In this document: piece after piece, positions 1 to 9,209 of the stretch
Numbering within the stretch: position 1 is the stretch's first letter
Layout: each line of letters opens with the position of its first letter
From: Rhizobium ecuadorense
GTDB taxonomy: Bacteria; Pseudomonadota; Alphaproteobacteria; Rhizobiales; Rhizobiaceae
NCBI RefSeq assembly: GCF_001187535.1
Contig: NZ_LFIO01000947.1
Span: 62,001-126,000 of the forward strand
DNA length: 64,000 nt
Reading direction: 5' to 3'
The notes under the pieces: model-generated
Told to the model about the DNA's origin: nothing
What the model saw: the letters and a program-made list of their open reading frames with translations, nothing else
Database searches by the model: none
Position numbers and translations under genes: made by a program

Positions 1-465
1 ATCCTGACGCCTGAGTTCATCATCGCCGACGAACCGACGACGGCGCTCGACGTGATCGTTCAGCGCGACGTGCTGTCGATGATCCGCGAAATCCAGCGTG
101 AGATGGGCTCGTCCTTTCTGTTCGTCACCCATGATATGGGCGTTCACGCGACAGTCTCCGACCGCATCGGCATCGTCTATGCCGGGCGTCTCGTCGAGGA
201 GGCGCCGACCGCCAAACTCTTCAGCAAGCCGCTCCACCCCTATACCCAGCATCTGGTCGGCAGCCTGCCGAAGATCGGCGATGCGACGACGCGGCCGTCA
301 CTGGAGGGACGTCCGCCCAACCTTGCCATGCCGCCGGAAGGCTGCCGCTTTCACCCGCGCTGTCCCAAACGGATGGCGATCTGCTCGCAGAAAGTGCCGC
401 CGCTCGTCACCGTCGAGCCTGAGCGGCGCGTCGCCTGTTTTGCCGTTACGGGAGATCAGCTTTGA
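1..465 (+). CDS. ABC transporter ATP-binding protein, OppD-like (5' truncated)
   Basis: C-terminal part of an oligopeptide/dipeptide-type ABC ATPase; the reading frame is open from base 1, so the start lies outside the window. The visible part begins just before Walker B ([12 protein letters not shown], residues 7-18), followed by the H-loop (FVTHDMG) and the Opp/Dpp C-terminal extension ([12 protein letters not shown]) with the Cys-containing tail [11 protein letters not shown] typical of OppD/DppD proteins. It would energise import of peptides or sugars through partner permeases that must lie upstream. The next ATPase gene overlaps its stop by 4 bp, so the two are one operon and probably form a heterodimeric ATPase pair. 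The substrate cannot be told from the ATPases. The family call is secure. Confidence 0.9.
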   Translation: MLTPEFIIADEPTTALDVIVQRDVLSMIREIQREMGSSFLFVTHDMGVHATVSDRIGIVYAGRLVEEAPTAKLFSKPLHPYTQHLVGSLPKIGDATTRPSLEGRPPNLAMPPEGCRFHPRCPKRMAICSQKVPPLVTVEPERRVACFAVTGDQL

Positions 466-1274
466 CCGCTCTGCTTCACCTCTCGCATGTCACCAAAGTC
501 TATCGCCAGGGCGGCATGCTCGGCCGGCGCCTGATCACCGCGGTCAAGGATGTCAGCTTCGAAGTCGGGGCGGAACCGGAGATCCTGTCGATCGTCGGCG
601 AATCCGGCTCGGGCAAATCGACGATCGCCGCGATGATCCTCGGGCAGACCGAACCGACGGAAGGGCAGCTCGAGTTCTCCGGCAGGGCCGTGCACATCCA
701 CAGCCGATCCGAACGCAAGGCCTTCATGAAGGAGGTGCAGCCGGTCCTGCAGAACCCGTTCGAAGCCTTCAATCCGCTGAAGCGGGTCGACCGTTACCTG
801 TTCGAAACCGCCCGCAATCTGTCGGGCCCGGGAAAGCGCATAGACCGGAAAGAAGCCGAGCGCATGGCCGATGCCGCGCTCCATCATGTCGGCCTGACGC
901 TCGAAGAGGTAAAAGGCCGTTTCCCCCACGAACTCTCCGGCGGCCAGCAGCAGCGCGTCGCCATCGCCCGCGCGCTCATCCCGCAGCCCCGCCTGCTGGT
1001 CGCCGACGAACCGGTCTCGATGGTCGACGCCTCGCTGCGCATGGCGATCGTCAACCTCTTCGGCCGGCTGAAGAGCGAACTTGGCCTCTCGATCATCTAC
1101 ATCACCCATGATCTGGCCACCGCCTATTACGTCAGCGACAACATCATCATCATGCGCAAGGGCGAGATCGTCGAGCGGGGCCCGGCCCGACCCGTGCTGG
1201 ACAATCCGCAGCATCCCTATTCACGGGCGCTGAAGGATGCGGTGCTGGCGGCGGAGTTTGGTGAGGTGGTGTAG
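462..1274 (+). CDS. ABC transporter ATP-binding protein, OppF-like
   Basis: Complete 270-aa cytoplasmic ATPase. Walker A is GESGSGKST (about residues 46-54), the signature is [15 protein letters not shown] (about 158-172), Walker B is [16 protein letters not shown] and the H-loop is ITHDLAT. The Walker B region reads VSMVDASLR instead of the commoner TSALDVS; this variant occurs in some Opp-type ATPases. The start is a TTG overlapping the stop of the upstream OppD-like gene by 4 bp, implying translational coupling. It is the last gene of that transporter operon: 158 bp without a gene follow before the next gene, which has its own Shine-Dalgarno. The length is somewhat shorter than the roughly 320 aa common in OppF. 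Substrate unknown. Confidence 0.9.
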   Translation: MTALLHLSHVTKVYRQGGMLGRRLITAVKDVSFEVGAEPEILSIVGESGSGKSTIAAMILGQTEPTEGQLEFSGRAVHIHSRSERKAFMKEVQPVLQNPFEAFNPLKRVDRYLFETARNLSGPGKRIDRKEAERMADAALHHVGLTLEEVKGRFPHELSGGQQQRVAIARALIPQPRLLVADEPVSMVDASLRMAIVNLFGRLKSELGLSIIYITHDLATAYYVSDNIIIMRKGEIVERGPARPVLDNPQHPYSRALKDAVLAAEFGEVV

Positions 1275-1432
1275 GCGGCGTAGACGACATCGGCTTTGCT
1301 TGGATGCCATGCGTCGGGCTGCAACGCCGGCCGCGTCCAGCTCGATGGCAGCCGAGAGCGCTCTGAGCAACGGCTGAAAGTTCTTTCTTGCCCTCTGTCT
1401 CCCTGCTATCCTGAAAGTGAGGAGACGGCGCC

Positions 1433-3202
1433 ATGAGCGAGATCCGAAAGCTGGCTGCAATCCTGGCTGCTGATGTGGTTGGGTACAGCAGGCTTGCCGG
1501 CGCCGACGAGGAGCGCATCCTGGCGAGATTGCGGGCACTGCGTAGCGATCTCATCGATCCGACGATCGCCGTGCACCACGGCCGGGTGGTGAAGCGGACC
1601 GGCGATGGTGCGCTGGTCGAGTTCCGCAGTGTGGTGGACGCCGTGCGTTGCGCTATCGAGGTGCAGAACGGTATGGTGGAGCGCAATGACGGCGTGCCGC
1701 AGGACCGTCGCATCGAGTTCCGGATCGGTATCCATCTGGGCGACGTTGTCGAGGAAAGCGACGGCGATCTGATGGGCGACGGCGTCAACATCGCCTCGCG
1801 ACTGGAGGGCGTCGCCGCGGCGGGCGCGATCTGCCTGTCCGAGGATGCCTATCGCCAAGTCAAGGCGAGGCTCGACCTCTCGGTCAGCGATCTCGGCAAC
1901 ACGCAACTCAAGAACATCGCCGAGCCGATCCGGGTCTATTCGCTGCAAGTCGGCAGCGCCGGGATCAAGGCAGCCGCGACCCCGGAAACCGCGAGGGGCC
2001 AACCGGCGGCGGCAGCGTCGCCGAAGCTGTCGATCGCCGTCCTGCCCTTCGTCAACATGAGCGGCGATGCCGAACAGGACTACTTCGCCGACGGCATCTC
2101 GGAAGATATCATCACGGCGCTATCGAAACTGTCGCAACTCTTCGTCATCGCCCGCAATTCCTCGTTTACTTTCAAGGGCAAGAACGTCCAGGTGCAGGAG
2201 GTGGGTACGAAGCTCGGCGTGCGGCATGTGCTTGAGGGCAGCGTCCGCAAATCGGGCAACAGGGTGCGCATCACCGCGCAGCTCATCGACGCGACCACCG
2301 GCGGGCATCTGTGGGCGGAGCGGTTCGATCGCGACCTGACCGACATATTCGCGGTTCAGGACGATGTCACCCAGCAGATCGTCGATGCGTTGGCGGTCAA
2401 CCTGACGGAGCGCGATCGGAAAAGGCTGGCGCCGGGGCAGACCGGGCACCCCGAGGCCTATGACTGCTTCTTGCGTGGCCGGGAGCTGTGGCACCGGCTG
2501 ACGAAGCAGACGAACAGCGACGCCCGCGACCTCTTGCAACGGGCCGTCGAACTGGACCCGAACTTCGCCGCGGCGCACGCCTTCCTCGCCCTGACTCACG
2601 GGCTCGACTACCTGAACCGATGGAGCGCGTCGCCGCAGCGCTCGATCGAGCAGGCTGAAGAGGCTGCGGCGCTGGCGGTCGGGCGGGATGACAGCGATCC
2701 CGTGGCGCACTGGGCGCTGAGCGTGGTCAGGCTTTACTCACGCCAGCACGATAGAGCCATCAGCGAGGCCGAGCGTGCGATCGTCCTCAATCCGAACTTC
2801 GCCGAAGGGCAGGTCAGCCTCGGCGAGGCACTGCTCTATTCAGGCAGATCCGAGGAGGCACTCGCCTGTTTCGATCGAGCAAGGGTCCTAAACCCGTACT
2901 TTCCGGATGTCGTTCTCCACTTTCAGGCCTGGGCCTGGTTTCAACTGCGACGGTACGAAGAGGCCGTCGACCTGTTGCTGCAGCGCGTGAACCGCAATCC
3001 CGTCACCGATGTCTCGCGCGCGCTTCTCGCCGCCTGTTACGGACACCTCGGCCGTTTCGAAGAGGCTCGGGCGACGTGGCAGGAGGTGCTGCGCATCAAT
3101 CCCGACTTCTCCCTGGAATACCGCCGCAAAGTCTTGCCCTTCAAGAATTCCGCCGATTTCGAGCTCGCCGTAGAGGGGTTACGCAAGGCCGGCGTCGTAT
3201 GA
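1433..3202 (+). CDS. class III adenylate/guanylate cyclase with TolB-like domain and TPR repeats
   Basis: 589-aa protein predicted to make cyclic nucleotides. An N-terminal class III cyclase domain (about residues 5-170) keeps both metal-binding aspartates, in AADVVGYSRLAG and RTGDGALVEF. A TolB/CadC-type region follows (about 200-330, beginning LSIAVLPFVNMSGDAEQDYF), then TPR repeats to the C-terminus, used for protein contacts. No membrane segment is evident. This three-part architecture is very common in rhizobia, which carry many such cyclases, so the specific signal is unknown. The start is supported by a good Shine-Dalgarno (GAGGAG) 8-9 nt before the ATG. It appears monocistronic. Cyclase assignment is strong; ATP versus GTP preference cannot be read here. 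Confidence 0.9.
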   Translation: MSEIRKLAAILAADVVGYSRLAGADEERILARLRALRSDLIDPTIAVHHGRVVKRTGDGALVEFRSVVDAVRCAIEVQNGMVERNDGVPQDRRIEFRIGIHLGDVVEESDGDLMGDGVNIASRLEGVAAAGAICLSEDAYRQVKARLDLSVSDLGNTQLKNIAEPIRVYSLQVGSAGIKAAATPETARGQPAAAASPKLSIAVLPFVNMSGDAEQDYFADGISEDIITALSKLSQLFVIARNSSFTFKGKNVQVQEVGTKLGVRHVLEGSVRKSGNRVRITAQLIDATTGGHLWAERFDRDLTDIFAVQDDVTQQIVDALAVNLTERDRKRLAPGQTGHPEAYDCFLRGRELWHRLTKQTNSDARDLLQRAVELDPNFAAAHAFLALTHGLDYLNRWSASPQRSIEQAEEAAALAVGRDDSDPVAHWALSVVRLYSRQHDRAISEAERAIVLNPNFAEGQVSLGEALLYSGRSEEALACFDRARVLNPYFPDVVLHFQAWAWFQLRRYEEAVDLLLQRVNRNPVTDVSRALLAACYGHLGRFEEARATWQEVLRINPDFSLEYRRKVLPFKNSADFELAVEGLRKAGVV

Positions 3203-3382
3203 CGGGTGAGCGTGATAAGATGGGCCTGAGGTTCTAACGGCCGTTGAGCCGGGCGCGAAGCCGCCCTTCCCGCGGCTAACCTCGAAATCGCGCCGCATCA
3301 AGGTTATGCAGCAAATTACTTGACTGCGATTGTCAAGGATTATACCCGCTTCGGCCAGTTTTCTGCCATTCGAAGCGCGAGC

Positions 3383-6010
3383 ATGACCCCCGCCGACCTG
3401 TTTTCTGAAATCGCTCGCGCCGATCAGCGCCCCGCCCTTATCTTCGCCGACGGACGGACGCTCTCCTATGCCGACCTCGACGCCCGGACACAGCGCTTTG
3501 CCGAGCGGCTGGGACGGGGGGAAAAGCGGCTTGTGGCGATTTCAGCCGATGTTTCGGAACATGTGATCGTCGCCTATCTCGGCGCGTTGCGCGCCGGCAA
3601 TGCGGTGGCCATGCTGCCGCCCTGCGATGACAGGCTGTGGCGAGAGTTTCTGTCGGCCTTTCAGCCGGATTTCACTTACCGCCCCGCCGGCGGCCGCTGG
3701 CGGCTGGTCGAGGAAACTCGGCCCAGTCAAAGTCAAAGGCAAAGGCAAAGTGCCGCGCCGCTGCATCCGGATCTCGCCTTGCTGCTGATGACCTCAGGCA
3801 GTTCCGGGCTCGCGAAAGCCGTGCGCCTGTCCTATGTCAATCTTGACGCCAATGCGCGCTCGATCGCTCACTATCTCGAGCTCTCCCCTGCCGACAGAAC
3901 CGCGCTCGTCCTGCCGCTTCACTATTCCTACGGCCTCTCCGTCCTCCATTCGCATCTTGTCGCCGGCGGCAGCATCTTCATTCCCGGCGTCTCCGTGGTG
4001 AGCGAGGAATTTGCACGGCTGCTCGGCGAAAGCGGCTGCACCAATCTTTCGGGTGTGCCCTATTCCTTTGAACTGATGGAAAGGACGCGCTTCCGAAGCC
4101 ATGAACTGATGGCGCTGCGCTTCATGACGGTCGCCGGCGGACGGCTGGCACCCGAACTCATCCGCCTCTACCGCGACCATATGCGCGCGAACGGCGGCCG
4201 CCTCTTCGTCATGTACGGCCAGACCGAGGCAGCCGCCCGCATCGCCTTCGTGCCGCCGGCAAGCCTCGCGGACAATGAGGAACGGATCGGCATCGCCATT
4301 CCCGGCGGCAGCCTCAGCCTCGTCGACGATGACGGGCATCCGCTCGACCGAGCTGAGGTTGCCGGAGAGCTCGTCTATGCCGGCCCGAACGTGATGATGG
4401 GCTACGGCACTGACCGCGCCGATCTTCAGCGGGGCGCCGAGGTCGCGGCATTGAAGACCGGCGATATCGCCATGCGCGACGAGGACGGTTTCTACAGGAT
4501 CGTCGGCCGCAAGAGCCGTTTCGCCAAGGTCGCCGGGCTCCGGATCGGCTTCGACATCATGGAGCAGGTTCTGGCCGAGAAGGGGATCGCGGCTGCCGTT
4601 GTCGGTGACGATCACGGCCTGCAGGCCTATGTGAGCGATGCGCGTGACGCCGACCGGGCGCTTGATATGCTCGTCGAAGCGAGCCATCTTCCGGCGAGCC
4701 TGGTCTCCGTCAGGGCGCGACCAGAGCTTCCGAGGCTTGCCTCCGGCAAGATCGATTATGCCGGCCTTCGCGAGGAGATGCTGGCGACGCGCGAAACGTG
4801 CCGCGCCGCGGCCGTCAGCGTGCTCGACGCCTATACCAGGGTCTTCTACCCCCACAGGGTGAGCCGCAACGACAGCTTCGTCTCGCTCGGCGGCGATTCC
4901 CTACGCTTCCTGCAATTGACGATGGAACTCGACAGGCTGGGCATCGAACTGCCGGAAGGCTGGGAGCAGACGGCAATTGCCGCCCTCGATGTCGCCCCGC
5001 AAGCTGCACGGACGGATAGCGCCGAGGTCAGGGCACTGCCGACCGATCTGGTGCTGAGGGCGGTCGCCATCCTGCTCGTCGTCACCCATCACGAGATGCT
5101 CTGGCCCATTCCCGGCGGATCGGGCGTGATGCTGCTCCTCGTCGGCTTCAGCCTGGCGCGCTTCCAGTCGGGCCATTTCCTCGCCGGCAATTTCCGCCAT
5201 GCGCTGCGGCCGGCAATCCATGTTCTTATTCCCTATTTTCTCATCGTCGCCGCCTATGCGCTCGCCTGGCGCACCGTTCCCTGGGCCTCGGTCACGCTGA
5301 CCGGCAATTTCGGCTATGCCGAGCCGGAGCGCCACCAGATGCTCCCCTATCTCTACTGGTTCATCGAGGCCTATGCGCAGACGCTTCTCGTCTTCTCGCT
5401 GGTTTTTGCCGTGCCTGCTGTGCGCAGGCTGGCGCGGGCGCAACCCTTTGCCTTCTCGCTGGCGCTGCTCGGGCTGGCGGTCGCGGCGCGGTTTTCCCTG
5501 CCGCTCCTCTTCGATATCGGCAGGCGGCAGATCTTCACCCTCTACTGGGGCCTGCATCTCGGCATGTTCGGCTGGTGCGCGGGCCTTGCCGGCAGGAAGG
5601 CGCAGCGGATCATCCTGTCGGCGGTTGCCGCCATCGTGCTCGGTTATCTCGCTTTCTGGGAAACGCTCTGGATCGGCACGACGGTCAAATATCTGACGAT
5701 CTTCGCAGCGCTTCTCGCCCTTCTCTACCTGCCGCGCATCCACCTGCCGGTGCGGCTCAGGCGCCTGGTGACGCTGATCGCCGTCTCGGCCTTTCCCACC
5801 TACCTGCTGCACCGTTTTGTGCCGGAACTGCTGATGCCGCAGGCAGCGGCCGTGCTGCCGGTTCCCCTCTTTCATCTGCTGGCGATATCAGGTGGCCTGG
5901 GGCTCGGCATCATCGCCAACAAAATCGCGGCGGATCTTCGCAACCTGCTTGGCGGGGTAGCAATGGCCCGCGGCACGGGTAGGCGCGCCGTGACGGCGGA
6001 GCCTGTCTGA
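3383..6010 (+). CDS. AMP-dependent synthetase - acyl carrier - membrane acyltransferase fusion
   Basis: A trifunctional fusion. Residues about 1-470 are an adenylation domain: phosphate loop TSGSSGLAK, YGQTEAAAR, acceptor loop KTGDIAMRDEDGFY and the C-terminal catalytic lysine in LASGKIDY. Residues about 480-540 are a carrier-protein domain with the phosphopantetheine serine in LGGDSLRF. The remaining roughly 320 residues are hydrophobic with several membrane segments and resemble acyltransferase family 3 (LRAVAILLVVTHHEML, then VGFSLARF). The inferred job is to activate an acyl or amino acid, load it on the carrier and transfer it to an acceptor at the inner membrane. An upstream in-frame TTG (3320) would add 21 residues; I prefer the ATG at 3383 because it directly precedes the adenylation fold. 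Four hexamer units (near 3724-3750) encode a Ser/Gln/Arg linker. Substrate unknown. Confidence 0.8.
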   Translation: MTPADLFSEIARADQRPALIFADGRTLSYADLDARTQRFAERLGRGEKRLVAISADVSEHVIVAYLGALRAGNAVAMLPPCDDRLWREFLSAFQPDFTYRPAGGRWRLVEETRPSQSQRQRQSAAPLHPDLALLLMTSGSSGLAKAVRLSYVNLDANARSIAHYLELSPADRTALVLPLHYSYGLSVLHSHLVAGGSIFIPGVSVVSEEFARLLGESGCTNLSGVPYSFELMERTRFRSHELMALRFMTVAGGRLAPELIRLYRDHMRANGGRLFVMYGQTEAAARIAFVPPASLADNEERIGIAIPGGSLSLVDDDGHPLDRAEVAGELVYAGPNVMMGYGTDRADLQRGAEVAALKTGDIAMRDEDGFYRIVGRKSRFAKVAGLRIGFDIMEQVLAEKGIAAAVVGDDHGLQAYVSDARDADRALDMLVEASHLPASLVSVRARPELPRLASGKIDYAGLREEMLATRETCRAAAVSVLDAYTRVFYPHRVSRNDSFVSLGGDSLRFLQLTMELDRLGIELPEGWEQTAIAALDVAPQAARTDSAEVRALPTDLVLRAVAILLVVTHHEMLWPIPGGSGVMLLLVGFSLARFQSGHFLAGNFRHALRPAIHVLIPYFLIVAAYALAWRTVPWASVTLTGNFGYAEPERHQMLPYLYWFIEAYAQTLLVFSLVFAVPAVRRLARAQPFAFSLALLGLAVAARFSLPLLFDIGRRQIFTLYWGLHLGMFGWCAGLAGRKAQRIILSAVAAIVLGYLAFWETLWIGTTVKYLTIFAALLALLYLPRIHLPVRLRRLVTLIAVSAFPTYLLHRFVPELLMPQAAAVLPVPLFHLLAISGGLGLGIIANKIAADLRNLLGGVAMARGTGRRAVTAEPV

Positions 6011-6057
6011 ATCGGTTTCACCCGTTCGTATCCTGATGGAGCGGCCGCGCCCATCAC

Positions 6058-6081
6058 AATTGTCCGAAGCATCGGACAGAA
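6058..6081. repeat. small inverted repeat in 3383-6010 / 6182 intergenic region
   Basis: TGTCCGA and TCGGACA form a 7-bp stem around a 4-nt loop. No T-run follows on either strand, so it may be a weak terminator for the upstream fusion gene or an operator for the cyclase-AAA gene starting at 6182. Function uncertain. Confidence 0.4.
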
Positions 6082-6181
6082 ATAACCGATCACTATATTA
6101 GCATTCCCGCAGGAAAAGCTTGCATGCAGGCAATAAATCGGATGTCCTGACTACGGCTTCTGTGGTGTTGGGCGACCCGCT

Positions 6182-9100
6182 ATGAAAACCCTCGACGCAC
6201 GAATTCGGTTCACAGGTGAGCGGCGACAGGTCACTGCCCTTTTCTATGACATCGTCGGCTCCACGGAACTTTTGTTGCGAAGCGAGCCGGAGAAATTCTT
6301 CCGGTCTGTCTCGGCGTTACATCAAAGTGCCGAAACGATCATCAAGAAGCACGGGGGATTTCTTCATCAGCGGCTCGGCGATGGCGGATGCTGCTTCTTC
6401 GGCTATCCCGAACAGTCCGAAGATACCGCGGAAAGCGCGGTGCGCGCTTCTCTGGAACTGCTGCGCGTCGTGGCCGGGGGCCAGACGCAGACCGAGACCC
6501 AGATCAGGGCCAAGGCACGCAGGCCGTTCCGGCTGCGGATCGGGGTGGCCACCGGTCTTGTCGTCTTCTCCACGGCCGGCGATGAGATCGTCGGCACGGC
6601 GCCGGTTCTGGCGGCGCGGCTGCAAGCCGAGGCCGACCCCAATTCCGTCCTTGTCGCCGATTCCACCGTTCAGCTCACCCGGCAGAAATTCGACTATACC
6701 CTGCTGCGGGAGGCGAGGCTTAAAGGGTTCGAACATCCGATTGCGCTGTGGCGTCCGCGGGAGCGCGATCGATCGACCGCCGAGCCATCGCCGTCCGAGG
6801 CGCAGGCGAGGCCGATCCGAGGCCGGGAGAAAGAGCTTGCCGCCCTCTCCGGCGCCTGGAATTCGGCCCTCGGCGGCAAGGGAAGCCTGATCGCCGTCGT
6901 TGGCGAGGCCGGCATCGGCAAATCCCGGCTGGTCGGCGAATTCGCCGAAAGCCTGCGGCAGACGGCGCATGAGACACTGGTCTTTCAGTGCGGCAGGCGC
7001 TTGGAGAGCCAGCCGCTGCATCCCTTCGTTTCGTTTCTCGAACGGCTGGCCGCCGAACCCCTGGTGCTGAAGGATGGCGACAGCGACGCCTTCCTACGGG
7101 CTCTACGCGCCTCCGGCCGAGAACTCGATGCAGCCGTCGCCGACACCATGCTCGCCTTCACCGCCGAGCGTTCGCCGGCAACGTCGCGCAATATCCGCGT
7201 CGCCGATCTCTCCGGACGCGCCTTCCGGCGGAAGGTCATCGAAGCCGCCGCCGACATTCTGACATGCAAGGCGGTCCCGACGCTGCTCATCTTCGAGGAT
7301 GTGCACTGGGCCGACGACATGACGCTGGAGCTGATCGACAGGCTGGGATCGCTGGCCGCCCGGCTTCCGATCCTGGTCATTCAGACGTCGAGAATCCGAC
7401 GATCGCTCGCGGTTGCAAGCGAGATCGAATTGCCGGGGCTGACGGCGGCCGCGGTTCGCGATCTCGTCGCCTCGATCTGGCGGGAGCATCCCCCGCCGGG
7501 CCTGTCGGATTTCATTCTCGATCAATGCGACGGCATGCCGCTCTATGCGGAAGAACTGGCCAGTTTCTTCCGCGGCAGGCAGCCTTTGGGCAAGTCACTC
7601 TCGGAATGGAAAGGGCTGCTGCGGGAAGGCGGCGTCACCTCGCTCAACGATCTGCTGTCCGCCCGGCTGGCCGCGACCGGTTCGGCACGCCGGGCGGCGC
7701 AATTTGCCAGCGTCATCGGCCGCGAATTCAGCGTCTCGCTGCTCACCTATCTCGTCGAAGGGGGCAGCCGCCGCACCGTCGACGTCGATATCGAGCGGCT
7801 TCTGTCTCAAGGCATCATCGAGCCCTCGACCGTCACGCATGGCTCCTATCAGTTCCGGCACGTGCTGGCGCAGGAAGCAGCCTATAGCAGCCTCCTCAAG
7901 AGCGACCGGCGCCGCATCCACCGGCGGATCGCAGATCTCCTGATCGGCGAAAGAAAACCCAGCCTGCCGGCGGCAATCGCCGCCTGGCAGTGCGCCGAGG
8001 CCGGACTGCATGACGCGGCCGCCCGATTTGCCCTGGCGGCGGCTGAGGCAAGTGTTCTCCGCTCGGCAATGCAGGAGGCAAACGTCTCGCTCGAACTCTG
8101 TGCCCAGGAGGTCGACAGCCTTTCCCGGCGCCACCCCGACCGCACCGAACTGGCGCTCAGCCTGTTCGAACTTCAAGGCCTCGTGGCAAGCGCCCTCGAA
8201 GGCGAGGGATCGGAGAGCGCGCGGCGGGTCTATGCCCGCGCCATGCAGCTTCTGCGCAAACAGTCCTCGGCCGTGCGCGTGAACCATTTCCCGGTCTATT
8301 GGGGATGGTGGTTCACCGCCCCCAATATTTTGACCCAGCAGTCGCGGGCGCGCATCCTCGTCGGCGACATGCGCGTCGTCGCGGATCGCGAGACGAGGCT
8401 TCAGTCCTATCATTGCGGCTGGGCGACGAGCTTCCATGCCGGCGAGCATGAGTTTTGTCTCGATTGTGTCGCCGAAGGCCTTACGCTCTATGATCCCGAA
8501 AGCGCGGTGCGGAATCGAGCCTTCTTCGGTGGACATGATGCCAAAGTCTGCGGCTTGGGCGAAAGCGCCCTCTCCTACCTGCTGCTCGACGAAACCGGCG
8601 CGAGTGAAAGTGCGATCGAACAATGCCTGGAATGGGCGAACGCGACCGATCATGCCGGCAGCATGGTGCACGCCCTCTATTACGCCATGGTGCTTGCCCG
8701 CTGCCAAAGCCGATATGACGATGTCCATGCGCTCGGCGAACAGATGCTGTCGCTCGCCGAGCGGCATGGGCTGGCGGCAAGCCAGGCGCGGGCCAACATG
8801 TATTGCGGCTGGGCGGAGCTGATGACGTCTTCCGCGGCAGGCGGCGAAGAACGTTTTGCCGGCGGCCTGGCTCTCCAGCAGCAATTGGGCACCGACGACA
8901 ATTTTTCCATGCACAGCGACATGCATGCGCAGGTGCTGCAGCATCTCGGCAGGTCGGCCGAAGCCCTGGCGACCGTCCAGAATGCCATCAATGTCGGGCG
9001 CAGCAGCGGCCAATCCTTCTGGCTTGCCGAGCTCTACCGCCGCAGCGCCAGGCTGAGGCGTGATCTGAACGAGCCGCCCGCGCCGATAAAAAGGGACCTG

Positions 9101-9190
9101 ATACGCGCCATCCAGATTGCCGAGGGCCAGAAGGCCGGCTGGCTGGCCGCAAGGGCAAGGCGCACTTTGGACGGGCTGGCGGTATTTTAA
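6182..9190 (+). CDS. nucleotide cyclase - AAA ATPase - TPR signalling protein
   Basis: 1002-aa multidomain protein. The N-terminal class III cyclase homology domain (about residues 10-190) keeps aspartates in ALFYDIVGSTELL and RLGDGGCCFFGYP. A P-loop ATPase of the AAA16/ORC1-like signalling type follows: Walker A GEAGIGKS (about 240-247) and Walker B LLIFEDVHWADD (about 367-378). The C-terminal half is helical TPR-like sequence. Such proteins are ATP-dependent signal sensors or scaffolds and are not always active cyclases. The YcaO gene starts only 19 bp after its stop, so it probably leads the YcaO-TfuA operon and may regulate or assist that pathway. Codon use and GC match the chromosome, unlike the last gene of the cluster. 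Confidence 0.85.
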   Translation: MKTLDARIRFTGERRQVTALFYDIVGSTELLLRSEPEKFFRSVSALHQSAETIIKKHGGFLHQRLGDGGCCFFGYPEQSEDTAESAVRASLELLRVVAGGQTQTETQIRAKARRPFRLRIGVATGLVVFSTAGDEIVGTAPVLAARLQAEADPNSVLVADSTVQLTRQKFDYTLLREARLKGFEHPIALWRPRERDRSTAEPSPSEAQARPIRGREKELAALSGAWNSALGGKGSLIAVVGEAGIGKSRLVGEFAESLRQTAHETLVFQCGRRLESQPLHPFVSFLERLAAEPLVLKDGDSDAFLRALRASGRELDAAVADTMLAFTAERSPATSRNIRVADLSGRAFRRKVIEAAADILTCKAVPTLLIFEDVHWADDMTLELIDRLGSLAARLPILVIQTSRIRRSLAVASEIELPGLTAAAVRDLVASIWREHPPPGLSDFILDQCDGMPLYAEELASFFRGRQPLGKSLSEWKGLLREGGVTSLNDLLSARLAATGSARRAAQFASVIGREFSVSLLTYLVEGGSRRTVDVDIERLLSQGIIEPSTVTHGSYQFRHVLAQEAAYSSLLKSDRRRIHRRIADLLIGERKPSLPAAIAAWQCAEAGLHDAAARFALAAAEASVLRSAMQEANVSLELCAQEVDSLSRRHPDRTELALSLFELQGLVASALEGEGSESARRVYARAMQLLRKQSSAVRVNHFPVYWGWWFTAPNILTQQSRARILVGDMRVVADRETRLQSYHCGWATSFHAGEHEFCLDCVAEGLTLYDPESAVRNRAFFGGHDAKVCGLGESALSYLLLDETGASESAIEQCLEWANATDHAGSMVHALYYAMVLARCQSRYDDVHALGEQMLSLAERHGLAASQARANMYCGWAELMTSSAAGGEERFAGGLALQQQLGTDDNFSMHSDMHAQVLQHLGRSAEALATVQNAINVGRSSGQSFWLAELYRRSARLRRDLNEPPAPIKRDLIRAIQIAEGQKAGWLAARARRTLDGLAVF

Positions 9191-9209
9191 CCTCGGACGG
9201 AAGGATGTG

